Of a stretch of DNA of 64,000 bases, positions 35,482-48,630 are shown piece by piece; the first letter of the stretch is position 1, and every line of letters begins with the position of its first letter. This DNA is from Marisa cornuarietis. Lineage: Eukaryota > Mollusca > Gastropoda > Architaenioglossa > Ampullariidae. Below the pieces are notes generated by a model, which saw only the letters and a list, made by a program, of their open reading frames with translations, had not been told where the DNA came from and ran no database searches. Where the stretch lies: NCBI GenBank assembly GCA_004794655.1, contig SMMW01000555.1, forward strand, positions 1,674,001 through 1,738,000. Reading direction: 5' to 3'. A program made the translations under genes and the position numbers.

Positions 35482-35784
35482 GTAAACGTTCTAAAGAACG
35501 AGAACAATGAAAATGACATCTGTTGTTTCGCATCAGAGGTAATAATTATTTCCTTTAAAAGCGACCACTCGGTTTGTGGTTTTACATTCGTGATAACAAC
35601 AATAGACTTATCATCAATAAAATCTTTCGTCCTTGTATAGCGTGTGGCAGATGTCAGTAAGAGTGGTCAGTAAAACCTAACCTCCAGCAGTGTATTCCTT
35701 AAAGTTCTTTGTCTAAAGCCGCAATTGAAAAGTAGGACATTCCTGTTTTCACACCCAAAAACCAAACCTTTAACTTTCTATTTC

Positions 35785-35834
35785 TCCGACCGACCGACCA
35801 AACGACCGACCGACCGACCGACCGACCGACCGAC
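35785..35834. repeat. (CGAC)n microsatellite
   Basis: About a dozen tetranucleotide units, with one interruption (aaac). The unit-2 equivalent at 48601-48630 is shorter. Confidence 0.85.
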
Positions 35835-37090
35835 ACACAATGTTATCTGACCTGTACTGATATTACCGTATTAGAGAACGGAAAGGTCCATTTCCAATGA
35901 TTCAAGGGACTATGACATATACTGTTGTGAGTTTTACTCAGTTGTTAGAAAAAGTTTCATCACTGCCAGTTGATTGCTGTCCATGGGCAGTGACATCCCA
36001 CACTAATCTGCCTGAGGTGGAATCACACCAAGCTGTTTCAAATGTTTGTGGGAAATAGATACCTCTACGACTATTTAAAATCTCACGTTAATGGTGATGA
36101 AATTTGTATCAGACACTTAAACTCGTTAGCGTTACTCGGGCCAGTAGTACAATGGCGCCATCAAGTTATTTCGTTTGTCTAAAACAAATAATTCACAACC
36201 TTTGGTTGCACAACCAATTCCTAATCCCAGTATCTTATTATGTGTTTGTGTCTGTATATGTGTCTTTATACACGTTTGTCTTGTATACGTGCCTGTGTTT
36301 GTGTCTGTATATGTGTCAGTGTCTGTATTGGTGACATAGAAATTTGCATAAGCAGCAGGGCAGCCTTCTCTCCCCACCCTTTAATGGAATAATACAACTG
36401 AAATTGGCTACAAAGCAGCATCTTCATTATCTTCTCCACTACATGGATTAGAACAATAAGGTGCAGAAATGTTTATATTGTCTATACCTTGTGACTAAAA
36501 GTTCTTTATTCTAGTAGGCTTGTGTGTGCGGGTGTTATAAACAAATGCAAGCGGAAAACATGGTTGTGTTTGTAGTGAAAATGGCCACGTGTCGTAGAGA
36601 AAGCGCTTGTTAAAGTATTGCATGTGTAGTAATAATAATAATAGAAGCAGCATGTTATTAATGTATTTCCTGTTACAATTATAATAATAATAATATTTAT
36701 AAGTAGACAAGCTTTTCTGTGAAACTGATGACGACGAGAGAAAAATATTAATAATGACATTTATATTACAGTACAGTAATAGTAGAACAAGGACTATTAA
36801 CTAATAAGGAAAAAGGACTAATAACAAAGTACAAAAACCAAGAAGAAGGGTGAGTGCGAAGAGTGACATTCCAAGACAGTGGATAAAAATGTACGATTTC
36901 TAGAGAATCATTTTTATGAGTGTGATCAGCATCATTGGGGTCCTACCTGGGATGGGCTGGTAAAAGATTTTGACTATTTATTTATTAAATGTTATAACAA
37001 TCGTTTCTTGTTTAAAACCCCCACTGGCAGATCGTATTTTGTGTGTTGAAGGAAAGAACGCGTAGAAATGTCGCAAGCCTAAGTTGTCAG

Positions 37091-37239
37091 CAGTGGCGTA
37101 GGAAGATGCTCGGCTATGGGGGGGGGGGGCAAGCTCCATGCTGACAATAAATAACGTTCACATTCTTACCTTCGCAGCATCTTTTTTGGGGGGCGGCTGC
37201 CCCTCTTGCATCCCCCGCCCCCCGGTTCCTACGCCACTG
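37091..37239. mobile_element. 149-bp MITE with 14-bp terminal inverted repeats
   Basis: Begins CAGTGGCGTAGGAA and ends with its exact reverse complement, flanked on both sides by GTCAG. The homologous place in unit 2 (about 50330-50337) lacks the insert and has one GTCAG, a clean empty site. The interior is G/C-homopolymer rich. The superfamily is not certain from so short an element. Confidence 0.85.
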
Positions 37240-37794
37240 GTCAGGTTGTGACAGCGCACACATAAGCTATTTTTTGCAGTCGTTTTTGCGTTTGGAGGTT
37301 CGAGACCGAAGGACGTTTGACACATGGCACCAGCCGGAACCGTTGTGTGATCCTTGTCGTGTGACGGGAAAGCGTTTTGCTTGTTAATGGTCAGTAAACC
37401 ATGTTTAACAGCATTTTACGCTTCGCTGTTTTCCATTACAAAATCGACAGAGCAATTAAATAGACATCGCAGAATGAAAGTAAAATGACCTCTCCAATAC
37501 TGCACCCCGACACACACAAACAAAAGGGACTCAAATGAAGGGGATTGAGGGAAGGGGAGGCATTCAGGCGGCGGCATTTTTGCAGAAAATCCGTGGGTGG
37601 CGCTATGTACATTTGTGAGGTCATGATGCAGCGCTCTGGTGACCGCGCTCACCCCGCTACTGCTTACTTGCTACACGACAGGGCGAGAGTTATGATCATT
37701 GTAAACATAAAAGTTTGCTACTCTAGCTGGTCACAAAAATGCTCACATCATCCAACAGTACTTTCTGACTACACTTATAAATTTTAGCGTTGAC

Positions 37795-37969
37795 GAAACA
37801 CACGACACACAGCGCGTCATAGTTGTTCGTATTCCGCGCCGTACTGAGTGGAGACGTAGGCAGGAATCGCCTTTATACTGGCAACTGGCTGAAGGGTTAG
37901 ACACAGGTAGTTGGCTCTGGCTCCCGGTATTGTGTAGTGACTGCCAGCCACATAGCATTTTACACATCA
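37795..37969 (-). pseudogene. relic of C4-like exon 3, 5' half (unit 1)
   Basis: The minus strand reads YVAGSHYTIPGARANYLCL, then PAYVSTQYGAEYE, clearly matching exon 3 of the intact gene. A gap that removes the VTTRAE region shifts the frame, though the DALCVVCF block can still be seen in another frame. The splice acceptor is gone (aaatg instead of aaaag) and the 3' half is missing. It lies about 2.4 kb upstream of the intact gene, so the locus once held another full copy. Confidence 0.85.
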
Positions 37970-39354
37970 AACTTCAAACTATTCAGTGGATCAATTAGAA
38001 ACATCTCATTGATTATTAACGGTACATAAGTAGACGTAGTAAGTTTTTGTAGTCAAGGTTTCACAAGGCTAGAAAAGTGACAAGAGTTTAATGGTATAAA
38101 AACTGAAAAGAAAATTGAATTGAAACTTGAAAACCTAAAAAAGTAGTAATTACTTTTACAATATATGACAATAAAGATTTAATAGATGGTAACTGTATGG
38201 AATGGGAGTTATTTACGAGGCAGAAATTTTAAAAATGTATTTACACCATATATATATATATATTACACGCAGAGCCAAACAAACAAATATTTTATGATAA
38301 CATAGACTTCAAATATTACTTACTATTATATTTTCATGTTTGGCTGTTGGAGTAAACATACATGCTTTTCTCTATATAAATTAATAGTTTTATAAATGTT
38401 GAATGTGTTACTTAGCATACATTTTAACGCGTATTTAAGTGTTCTGGTAAAAATCATATGAGTGCACATCCCTACACTTATACATGCCACGTTCCACACA
38501 CCCCTCATCCCTCACACGCCAACAGACACGCACTAACGCACACAGATATAAAAAGATGAACAAGAGGATGACATAATATGTGAGCAAGTATGCATATAAA
38601 CACCTACAGACTCAATAAAAAAAATAAGCAAATTATTCGTACACATTCTGACCTTCAATTTTTATCTTTTCATATATGTTTTGAGGAAAATCTATCGATG
38701 TGCAATCTCTATCCCCTCTTTATGCATTTCTTTCTTCTCTCTCCCTTTCATTCGTGGAAAATGAATCACACCTTATATATTGTGTAAATGGTCTAGTCTT
38801 GACGGCAACCAAATGTTATGTCTGACACATTCAAGTCCAAATATTTTATCTTTAGTTCTTCCTGAAATGGTTGAGTTAATCAGTTAAAATAGGAATACAA
38901 ACGCCAAACGTATACAAAATAAAAAGCACTATGCACTTGGTTATCAACCAAACACGCATCACATTTAACATAAGAGAATAAACTTAAGGAAAGACTCACT
39001 AGAAAATAATGTGTCGGGATTTCGGAATTTTTGTTTCTAGTTTTGGAAATAAGTGGTATGGATATAAGCTTTACAGAACCACTTGGTTCGTCTCTTCCAT
39101 CTGCTGTATTTAATTAAAATAAAAAATCAAAATATTTTCAAGCTTTTTAGCCCATAACCTGACCATTTCATTTCCTTTGCATATTTTTTTAACAAAATTC
39201 CTCAGACTTGAATTAAAATCCGTACTTTTCCTTCATTCTGTGCTCATCCTTTAACGCTGTGGAAGACCTACTTTCTTAAGGCAGTTTGTCGCGCTACAAA
39301 GAAGCTCGCTTTTATTATTTTTCGCAACGCACGGAGAAAGTTCTCGTTTTGAGA

Positions 39355-39530
39355 TCAGGCCGCTAGACAAGGACATATATTGTCGCAGCCCCCAGCAGGC
39401 ATTTTGTCGACATGGCGACCCCCGCAGGCCGCCACATCAGCTGAGGGAAGAGCCGGGTCTGTGTGAGCCCTTGACCGGCCTGCGGCTGCTCTCCAGCCTC
39501 TTGTCCACGCAGATGAAGTCTGAGGGAATT
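39355..39530 (-). pseudogene. relic of a C4-like paralogue, 3' exon part (unit 2)
   Basis: The minus strand reads DFICVDKRLESSRRPVKG, matching the YICVDNKLEG block. The text after it drifts (DVAACGGRHVDKMPAGGC) and does not reach the conserved C-V-V-C end. No splice acceptor or upstream half remains. Confidence 0.5.
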
Positions 39531-39819
39531 CAGATCGCATTAATTTCTTGCAGGAATTTGTTGACAAATACTGTATATGTGAGGAACTTGAAGACATTTG
39601 TCAGGAGAAAAGTCTCAGTGTAGCCAGAATGTTGGAAACTTCGTGATGTGAATAGAATTTACTTCACGTGACGCTGCCTCCACTGGCCATTGATTTTTGT
39701 CAACAATGATCCAATTCACGCATTGAAACACACAAAACATGGAACAAATAACACACAGAAGGCAGTATTAGCACATATATCTCCTGAAACCTTTTTTTAT
39801 CCATTGACATAGTTTAGGT

Positions 39820-40223
39820 TCAAACAAGAAAAAAAATAAAATGTTGTAAGCAATTTAAGTCTGACTGTATGCCAGAGGCGAACTTTCTTCTCAAGCTCAT
39901 ATATATATATATATATATTTTTTTTATTGTTCCTTTTATGAATAGGTCTTCTTTTCTTCCTACAATAACACTTAAATCTACTGGCTGATATAAATGTTGA
40001 GCTTTGCTGTTCTTCTCAAAGCAGTTACTGCAGAAGTTAACCATTGTATACCAGTACGATGTGTCTTCGATAAGAAAATCTTTATATTGACCTTCGCTGT
40101 CACTCCCGAACTTTCCACAAAACTACCGCTATCTTGAATATGTAAAAAACAGTCCTCATCCAAGAAACATAATTTAATGACAAATATTGAGCAAATAAAA
40201 ATAGACAAAACAAGACAAACCAA
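39820..40223 (-). pseudogene. small repeated putative exon, frameshifted copy (unit 2, a)
   Basis: The hydrophobic leader has lost its ATG (AGG instead). DEDCFLHIQDSGSFVESS is readable, then a one-base difference puts the YWYT...NFCSNCFEKN half into another frame. A (TA)n run follows. Confidence 0.5.
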
Positions 40224-40521
40224 GTTACCCTTCTATAAGGATTTTAGATAAGACATGCGCCAAGGTGAAGCATACGAACACTTCAGTGATTTTAGATCTT
40301 CCATAAGTAAGATTTCAGACTAATGAAGCAAATAATTGTATGTTTTAAATAAGCAAGGATTTGGTTAATAGTGCAACAAATCAATACACCTACGCTAATT
40401 ATATTGTTGACATCAAAAGTCTCGTTGAATCCCGTCTTCGCGCTGCTCTTTCGAAAGTCTGGTAGCGTTCGTGTTCGCCGAACTAACAGCAGATAACTTC
40501 ACAAGAGACTAAGCGTTAGTC

Positions 40522-40905
40522 TCAACAGACAGTCATTAGCTTACATATATACACGTCTGTGGTGGGATGTGCTCTCTTTTTGGATTTTGTTATATATTTG
40601 CTGTTTCTCTTATGAATAGATTTTTTTCTCTCTACAATAACACTTGAACCTATTACGTGATATAAATATTTAGCTTTTCTGTTCTTCCAAAAACAGTTGC
40701 TGCATAGGTTAACCGTTGTATACCAGTACGGTGTGTATTCGATAACAAAGTCTTTATAATTGACCTTCGATGTCACTTCCGAATTTTCAACAGGACTACC
40801 GCTATCTTGAATATGTAACAAGCAGTCATCATCCTGAAAACACAATAAAATGGTAAATGTTGAACAAAGTAAGATATTCAAAACAAGATAAGCCAAGTTA
40901 CCCAT
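40522..40905 (-). CDS. small repeated putative secreted protein or exon, only open copy (unit 2, b)
   Basis: Open frame of 127 residues: MGNLAYLVLNILLCSTFTIL leader (signal-like), then QDDDCLLHIQDSGSPVENS, then YWYTTVNLCSNCFWKNRKA and a Lys/Arg-rich tail. It is one of four alignable copies in the window and the only one in which both conserved halves share a frame. The sequence before the DDDC block, tttattgtgttttcag, is also a fine splice acceptor, so this may instead be an internal exon of an unidentified gene. The C-terminal segment KRAHPTTDVYICKLM also occurs beside other copies without the rest. No known family recognised. Confidence 0.4.
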   Translation of the reverse strand: MGNLAYLVLNILLCSTFTILLCFQDDDCLLHIQDSGSPVENSEVTSKVNYKDFVIEYTPYWYTTVNLCSNCFWKNRKAKYLYHVIGSSVIVERKKSIHKRNSKYITKSKKRAHPTTDVYICKLMTVC

Positions 40906-43900
40906 ACTTATGGATTTTAGATAACCAAGAGATCGCGGTAAAGAATATAAACATTCAGTAAAATTAGCTCTTCCATAAGTAAGATTTCAGACTAATGAAG
41001 CAAATAATTGCATGCTTTAAATAAGCAAGGATTTGGTTAATAGTGCATAGTTAATAGTCATCAGCTTACAGATATACACGTCTGTGGTGGGATGTGCTCT
41101 TTGTTGGATTTTGTTATAGTGACCTGTGACCTTACTCTCTGAAGAAGACAAACTTTTCTAAGGAATTGATAACGACGAGAGAACGAGGGAGATAATTACT
41201 GTATCTCAAGAGTGATATTCCAAAACAAGTGGTAAAAAGTTTGATTTTTTGGGAATCATTTTCTTGAGTGTGATCAGCATCTTTTGTGACTGTGGCGTTA
41301 CGCGGTTCAAACTCCGTATTATTAAATTATTTGTTCAAAAGCATAGGTAGAACAGCGGCACGTTATTGGGAAGCCACGTGATTGTGTGACGCAAACCGAC
41401 ATATTACATCACACCATGACGCATAAGGATTTTGAGACTCCTTTTGTAAAAAAAATATTAAATGCAAACAAGTCACATGGTGTGGTGTAACTTTGCCCGA
41501 CGCGGTCTAATTCAAGTGAGAATCCACGCTGACTATACTGCAAGGTAAATTAATGTATTTGGTCGGTATATTGTGCTTAACGTTTCCCCGGAATTCAGAG
41601 GAGATCTCTCAGAAAAGATAGACCTACAAAGCGCCAGCGAAGATTTGTAACGGACGCTGACAGCCTCTCTACCGAAGGATAGAATGAGAACGAGTAGAAA
41701 TATGGTAAGTCTCAGTGGTAAGGCTGTGGTAGCGCACATATAAGCTATTTTTCTAGTCATTTTTACATTTGCTGTTTTCGAGGAATTAATGATGGGATAA
41801 TTTGCATAGCTCTGCGCTCTATGTTCGTAAAACATCTGGAGAGAGGACTATAATTCCTAAGCTAAGTTTCTGTCTATACTGGCACGATGCATTCATTAGG
41901 CCGATTGTGTGCAAAGATAAAGGACGGATAGGAGAGATAAAGAAGAGTCAGGAGAGAAAAAAAGAAAGAAGAGAGATGGAGTGAGACAGGAAGATGTTGA
42001 GAGAGAACGAATGAAGGGAGAGAGAAAAGAGATAAATACATGAAAAATGAGGATTTAGGAAAAAAAGGTGAGATGAAGATTGGAAGGAGTAGGAGATTTT
42101 AAGACAAACAAAACGGGGAAAGAGAGGACATCCAATATCTGGCGGCTTTGCAAGTAGGTTATCAAATATCGTTCATTGTGTGAGATTCTCAATGATTAGA
42201 GTTACAGCCCCTGGCTGGTTAAGAGTGTGTAGTATGTAAAAAGCGATAAAAGCGTGTGACTTAAGGAATGTTAGGAATAGAGTTAGCCCTCTTGTATGTT
42301 TTATGCGGCAGGGATAGTGGCCCTTTAATGAACGCTTGTGAATATGCTTTAGAACGCGTGACGAAAAACGAAGAATGACGTCAAGTGTGGGGAGAACGGG
42401 TGGTGTGGAAGAAGAACAGAACGTCGTTTGCGTCCGCTGTACTGCTGTGTGTGTATGTGCGTTAGTGGAAAATATATCTTTCGTGAATTTTCATACGTGC
42501 TGGTACAGTTTATTAAAGAAAAGAACTTGTACCACTGAAGGAGTCAGCTTCTTTTTCCTAAAGTAATTCGACGATTGCTATTTAAACTTTAAACTTACAC
42601 GAGTACTGTGTGTGTACCTTGTCAATTGGAGTATTTTGTCTTAATAGTACTTTCTGCACCTCGTCTACCTCGACTTTTATGGTCATTTGAGTACTGCGTG
42701 CACTTCGTGCCCTATCGCTATACTGGAGTATTGGAGCTAGACCGTCACTCGTCTAGTCGTCTAGGCTCCGACAGCTCTACATATTCAACTGCATCAAGGG
42801 GGATTATTCTTGGAAGGGGTATTTATGTGAATGAGTGTGGCTGACCGGACCTTAACAGTGTGTGTTTGATTATTTTTGTTGGAACACAAATATCGTATAG
42901 AAGTTCTGAGAAGAAGAGACAAAAAGCAATTAAAGTCTACGCTTGTTTATCTGTCAGAATCTTCAGACGTCAAACAAATTCTGCATTTAGTCTTTTACTT
43001 TGATAATTAAAGACTGTATGTGTGCGCGTTGGCAGTAACGATGTTAGATGACTGCGGCAATGTACAATGAAGCTGTTTCTTCAGTACAATAGGCTACTGC
43101 AGAAGGTTTTAAAATGTTAACTTTAGTACTTAAATTTATTTTTGCATATTTTCACCTAAAATGGCATTTGATTTAAGATTAATTTTCATTAAATTTTGCA
43201 TTGTACATTGAAAAAGGTCTTTAGCATATGTGCTGTCAATTTAGTCTTGATAGTCATTATGGCTAATGTCATCAAAACTTGTAGTCTGGTGCGAGGAGTG
43301 TAGGGAGGTTAATGACTAAAGTGCTGAAAGTTACTGTAACGATGGAAACTGAAATTATCTAACCATAACTCGCCTCGATGTTGATTATATTTGTATGGTA
43401 TTGACACACTCCTAGAAAATATTTCTGTATAACCACAGCTTCTTTCTTTTGAATTAGATTGAGCATGTGTCAACGTCATATAAGTAAACAATCTGTTTTA
43501 TTAATATTGTTTTGTTATATCATTATAAGATAAATATATTTTTATGTAAAATAATTTTTATATTTCAGTTGACAATATTGCTTGGGGCTATTTCTTGATA
43601 ATATGTTTTAGAACGATTGATGTCTCTGCACGAATTATGTGTGTTTGAGATTTGTAAAGATTTCAGAAGCAAATGCAGTATGGCAATAAGCAATTTGCGT
43701 TTTATTATATTACACAATTTGAACACAACAAAATTATGCATATTCTTTTAGAAAAGCAAAATAATTATACTAATCCGGAAGTATATGTTTTAAGATATAA
43801 GCGTTTGTCTAAACGTGTAAAACAAAAAAAGTCGATTTTCTTTTCTATGCAGAATAAATTTTTCATGAACCATTTCTTGCTATTTCTAGTTTTGCCTAAT

Positions 43901-44025
43901 CGTCCAAAGAAAAGCAAAAGTGACTTGCAGCAAAAAGTTAAAATTAATCTTTCATCGTAATACGTCGGAAGAGAACGCTTTGTAGAAGCCATCTTGTTCT
44001 AGTCCTCGGACAGAACGATGGTCTC
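40906..44025. other. unit-2 spacer downstream of the C4-like gene
   Basis: From about 41155 this is the counterpart of 28165-31056. No gene recognised. Confidence 0.45.
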
Positions 44026-47000
44026 TCACTTGCTGCAAACAACGCATTGCAGTATGTTGTTATTCAGGTAAGGACCACAGGGCAGACTTCCACACACGAT
44101 AGCAGTGTAGTACAGCAGCCGGCCATTGTCGTTAGCGTTTGAGGCGATGCGACCTTCCAGTTTGTTGTCCACGCAGATGTACTCCGTTGCCCCGGCGTGT
44201 GTGTCGTACCCGCTCATGAGTAAACCCGTGTACTCGGAGGTCCATCCAGTCGGACACTTGTTGGTGCCGGGTACCATGATGTTAGCCGAGCGGGTGGTGG
44301 CGAAACAAACGGCACACAGAGCGTCAAAGTTGTTCTCCGCCCGTGTCGTCACTTCGTATTCCGTGCCGTACAGGTGGGAGACGTAGGCAGGTCTCGCTAT
44401 GTCAGTGGCCACGGGATTAGGTGGTAGACACAGGTAGTTGGCTCCAGATCCGGGTAGTGTGTAGTGACTACCAGCCACATAACCTTTTGGATTACAGAAT
44501 ATTTACACAACACTGTAACATTAACGTTCGTTTATTTACTATGGCTTTATAGAGAACAGTAAAACAACATTAAGATCGATGTTTTACATACGCTTACTCA
44601 CAAGTTAAAAAGCGGAAGATGCGAAATGCCAACAGTTAAATTTATAAAGTAATTTGTACCCACACTTAAATTCCACATTTAAGTAAATGATTTTCAGCAA
44701 CCCTTAGAAAGATACATTGCTTTCTCAAGTATTATGTAAGATTGAGCGTTTCTCAAAAAACACACTGTAATACACTCACAAGACCATTTATATATATATA
44801 TATATATAGCTATTTATTTTTAAAAAAAGGAAAAAACATTTTGGCGAAATAGGTACGCCTCAGAACTAATTTACACAAGAGATAATAAATGTTCATGTAA
44901 AATTGTACAAACATACACCAGCTAAGATGGTAAAAAAAAACTAAATTAAAAGAAAATAAATACACTAAGCAAAACTGATGTTTAAAAAATGTTATTTAAC
45001 CTGACATATTAGCTTATGATGTAGATTTTTGTGACATGTAAAGACTGCTCAAACCTCTTAAACCAGATCACTCACATGAATGCAAAGCAATGATGGAATG
45101 ATACATAAGTTACTGAAAATGAAAATCTCTATCTACCGATTCTTTAAACATTTGTCCAATATCGTTGCAATATTATACTTAATTTATGTAAAAATTGGGA
45201 AAAATGCGATGTTTTGAATTTTAAAAAATGATAAAGTTTCTTATAAGACATGACTTTGAACGTTTCTGAAGCAAGAATTATAACCGACGAAAAACCTTTA
45301 TTTAATCAGTTGGTTGAACATCTATGCCCTCTCAATGTAGTTTTAGTGACATTTGAACTACATTTCACTGTTGTTAATAAGCGATATGACAAAGAAACTT
45401 TCTATGAATGCATCAGCACAATATTTCTTTACCTGAATACACTGCCGTTGCTGTTGTAGGACATGCGCTGTTTCCCCAACGTGTGTAAACTGTACCTGGA
45501 ACAAAAATAGTGTTTTCTTGTGAGCAATGTAGTTGTGTTCCCTATCTGGTGGGAAATGGGATCGTTAAATGCGATGTTATTATATGCAATATTTATATAA
45601 CAATACTTAGTGAGTGTAATGTCAATACAACTACAATGTAAGTCAGTGATATCAGTACACAATCTTGGACAGTGTGAAATAGGAGTTCTTTTCTATCGAT
45701 CCTTTATCGGAACATTTGAGTGACTGAGAGTACAATTCTCCTTCAAGCGATCACCTTGAATCGCTCGCGCTTCCACTCCTCGTCAGGCAAGCCGGCCATA
45801 CGCTGACCACGCCTAATCTCCTCTTCAGGCAAATTTTTGTTAAATTTATACACACATAAAATGCGTTGTTTCGGAAACAAAATATTGCAGACGATAGTTC
45901 ATTCATCTTTCTATCGAGTGATCTTTTCATGACAAAGTTTGCACGTTTGACAGACATTTTCTGCGTTTTCCCACTGTACCTGTCTTTTTGTTTGGAAAAT
46001 TGCTAGCAAATACCCAGGGTAGAAAGCTCGACCGGCAGCTTTGAAAATTTATATTTATTAACCTACAGTAAAGACAACCATCAGTAATACACCGTTTTAA
46101 AGAGCATTTTTAAAACATTCACTTGTAAATTTTAAGATACATCGATTTAGTCTTCGAGTATTAAAATCGAATGAAAGATGACGACTTTACACGTTTGAGA
46201 AATCTTGAAGGTCAGCTGTCGGAAATAAACCAAAAAAAATTATTTACACAATATATAGAGACATAAAGAACATAACAAACATATTTTTTATTAGAATATA
46301 CATTAGAATTTTAAAATTACATACTATTTTCTTCTTCTTTGCGGTTGTTGAAGTACAAAGTACAAAGTGAGAGACAGCGTGCTTCGATTCTTAAAAATGG
46401 CGCTCGACTATTTTCTTTGTCACATTATGAAAACGTTTGATTCCCTGCCAGTTCCAGGGAGAGAATCATGGTGGACTATTTCCCAACTGTTTCAGTATTT
46501 TCCTCCCTTATGTTATTTTCACATACGCTTGTGAAAACGTGTAATGTTTCACCGCGAAATTTTTTTGTATGCGCTCATTATCATGGCAATTTCTGTTGGG
46601 AATACTATAAATGTGTGTTTTTAAGCAAACACAACGTAAACCTGTTTCTTTTCTACACATTTTGATCTATCATTACCAATTTAAATTGTTCTTCTACCTC
46701 TTTTAGTTATTTTTTATGATTTTTTTAAGTGGGGACAATCGTGCGTGACAGAGACCCTACAGGCTTCTAGTAGCCATGAGTTCAAAGAGTGAATTTGTCG
46801 TCCTGGTACGAGAGGAAATTTAAACCTCATTATTCAATCCCACTCACTAACCGGTGACACCGGTTCACCACATGCAGACAATGGATAATGACCCTCCATC
46901 CCTTTGAGGTAGTCTTTTAAGCTCCTAGGTAATTTTGGTAACCGCTAAATAAAAAAACAATTTCATGCATTGACGGTTAAATCTGCAGCCATCATCATCC

Positions 47001-48229
47001 TCCGTGCTAAAAATAAGACAGACAAGGAAAATCATTTATTCGTTTAACTTTGTGTCATAACCAACGGGATTCTAACAAACATTAAAATAATAAGTAACTT
47101 AGATAGTGAAGCACCCCATCCCACAGCTGGGTCGACTGGCAGAACGTTGATGCGCCACAAATGTATCCGAACCTCTCAGTTCAGACGTCAAGGCTCTAAC
47201 CACTTGGCTATCTGCTTCCAAATATCACTTTGTAATGACTGACCGATATTACAATATTAATAATAATAAATTATTATATATGACATTAAATGAACAAACA
47301 GAAGTTGTAGGTTTAGGATTGTAGATAAAGAACTACACGCTGTGTACACTCATTAATCCCAGCCGCAGTTAAGATACAGTCGATTAGGGATAAGACATGA
47401 CCATGAATGCAGATAGTGAAACTGCTTGCTTCCATTTACGTGCGTCCGGTTTTTGTTTTGTTTTGTTCTGTTTTCTACTTTTAAGCAAGTATCAATTAGG
47501 TGTCGATAGATTTATTTAATTGTTTTCTTTATTTTCTTTATTGTGAATGGCACCAGAAGAGTAAAGGGGATTGTAGACTGATTTTTTATGAGTTTCAACA
47601 AAAGACCTGTAGGACTGTGCGACCTTGAATCACAAACGAAAAAAGAGTTCTCACTTCTGTTTGTCTTTCTTCCCACGTGTGAATGTATTTAATGGAAACC
47701 TATGGTTTGATTCAGATAGGAATAAATGCTTTTGCTATAATTTACATTTTCTTTGTAATTGCCTTAAAGGACAGTGGTAAAATAAAGTATGAGAAATCAC
47801 GTGAACGTCAAATACAAAATGTTATACTAAAAAGCTTACCTTTATCGCTTATGCATATCTTTAAGAACACACACCGCCTAGGACAAGGCTAAGTCTTTTT
47901 TTTTAGCAAAGACAATGTTTGCCTAATCTTTAAAAAGTTATTGATATGTGTGATATCTAACACCTTCCCTTTTACTGAAAATAATGACCAGGTTACCTTT
48001 CCGACTTTTTAATTAGGTAAAAGCAATTGGGAAGATAAAGCCTTACACAACAGATCACAGCTTTTGTTGATGTCCATATTAGCTTTACTGAGATGAGTGA
48101 TAAACATACGTTTAGAGCATTTGTCTAATCACATATATGTGTGTCCACGTTCTACTTACCTCCCGCAGTCAAAGCCGGCAGAAGCGAGGCGCACACAAGG
48201 AGGCTGAGAGCGAGTGTCATGGCTGCCAT
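44026..48229 (-). CDS. secreted short-chain collagen C4-like protein, copy 2
   Basis: Exons 48160-48229, 45433-45495 and 44026-44483 in the same phases as copy 1. The 458-nt third exon and the 63-nt second exon read the same as in copy 1. The first exon differs by one silent change and by a Trp to Leu change at residue 20, within the signal peptide, so the mature proteins are identical. Introns differ by scattered substitutions and indels. The TATA box and splice sites are kept, so both copies look expressible. Confidence 0.88.
47114..47220 (-). mobile_element. tRNA-derived SINE fragment in intron 1 of C4-like copy 2
   Basis: Counterpart of 34141-34247. Confidence 0.7.
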
Positions 48230-48282
48230 CAGTTACCGAATTAGTCGATCTCGGCGGTAAAACAGACATGGACATGCTTGTA

Positions 48283-48290
48283 CTTATATA
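48283..48290 (-). promoter_or_regulatory. TATA box of C4-like copy 2
   Basis: TATATAAG on the minus strand, same distance from the ATG as in copy 1. Confidence 0.6.
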
Positions 48291-48600
48291 GTAAACGTTC
48301 TAAAGAACGAGAACAATGAAAATGACATCTGTTGTTTCGCATCAGAGGTAATAATTATTTCCTTTAAAAGCGACCACTCGGTTTGTGGTTTTACATTCGT
48401 GATAACAACAATAGACTTATCATCAATAAAATCTTTCGTCCTTGTATAGCGTGTGGCAGATGTCAGGAAGAGTGGTCAAAAAAACCTAACCTCCAGCAGT
48501 GTATTCCTTAAAGTTCTTTGTCTAAAGCCGCAATTGAAAAGTAGGACATTCCTGTTTTCACACCCAAAAACCCAACCAGTACCTTTCTATTTCTCCTGCC

Positions 48601-48630
48601 ACCGACCGACCGACCGACCGACCGACCGAC
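48601..48630. repeat. (CGAC)n microsatellite
   Basis: Shorter allele-like version of 35785-35834. Confidence 0.85.

Larger units (their letters stand above)
25590..38815. repeat. segmental repeat unit 1 (about 13 kb)
   Basis: Starts near the phrase aaagtccaaatactttctg, which recurs at about 38840 and 51650. It contains a relic C4-like exon, the small repeated exon at 27444, a LINE-type insertion, the intact C4-like gene and a second relic. From 28170 to about 38800 it matches 41155-51620 almost base for base, offset about 12.97 kb at first and about 12.8 kb after a 164-bp indel near 34280. Boundaries are approximate. Confidence 0.85.

Noticed and set aside
36104..36334. 76-residue frame kept in both units (also at 48900-49130)
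   Set aside because: Kept because the whole DNA segment is nearly identical; the second half is a TGTGTCTGTATA simple repeat.
40505..40523. Hairpin GAGACTAA-GCG-TTAGTCTC as a regulatory RNA element
   Set aside because: A real 8-bp inverted repeat, copied at 59448-59466 with the unit, but nothing else supports a function.
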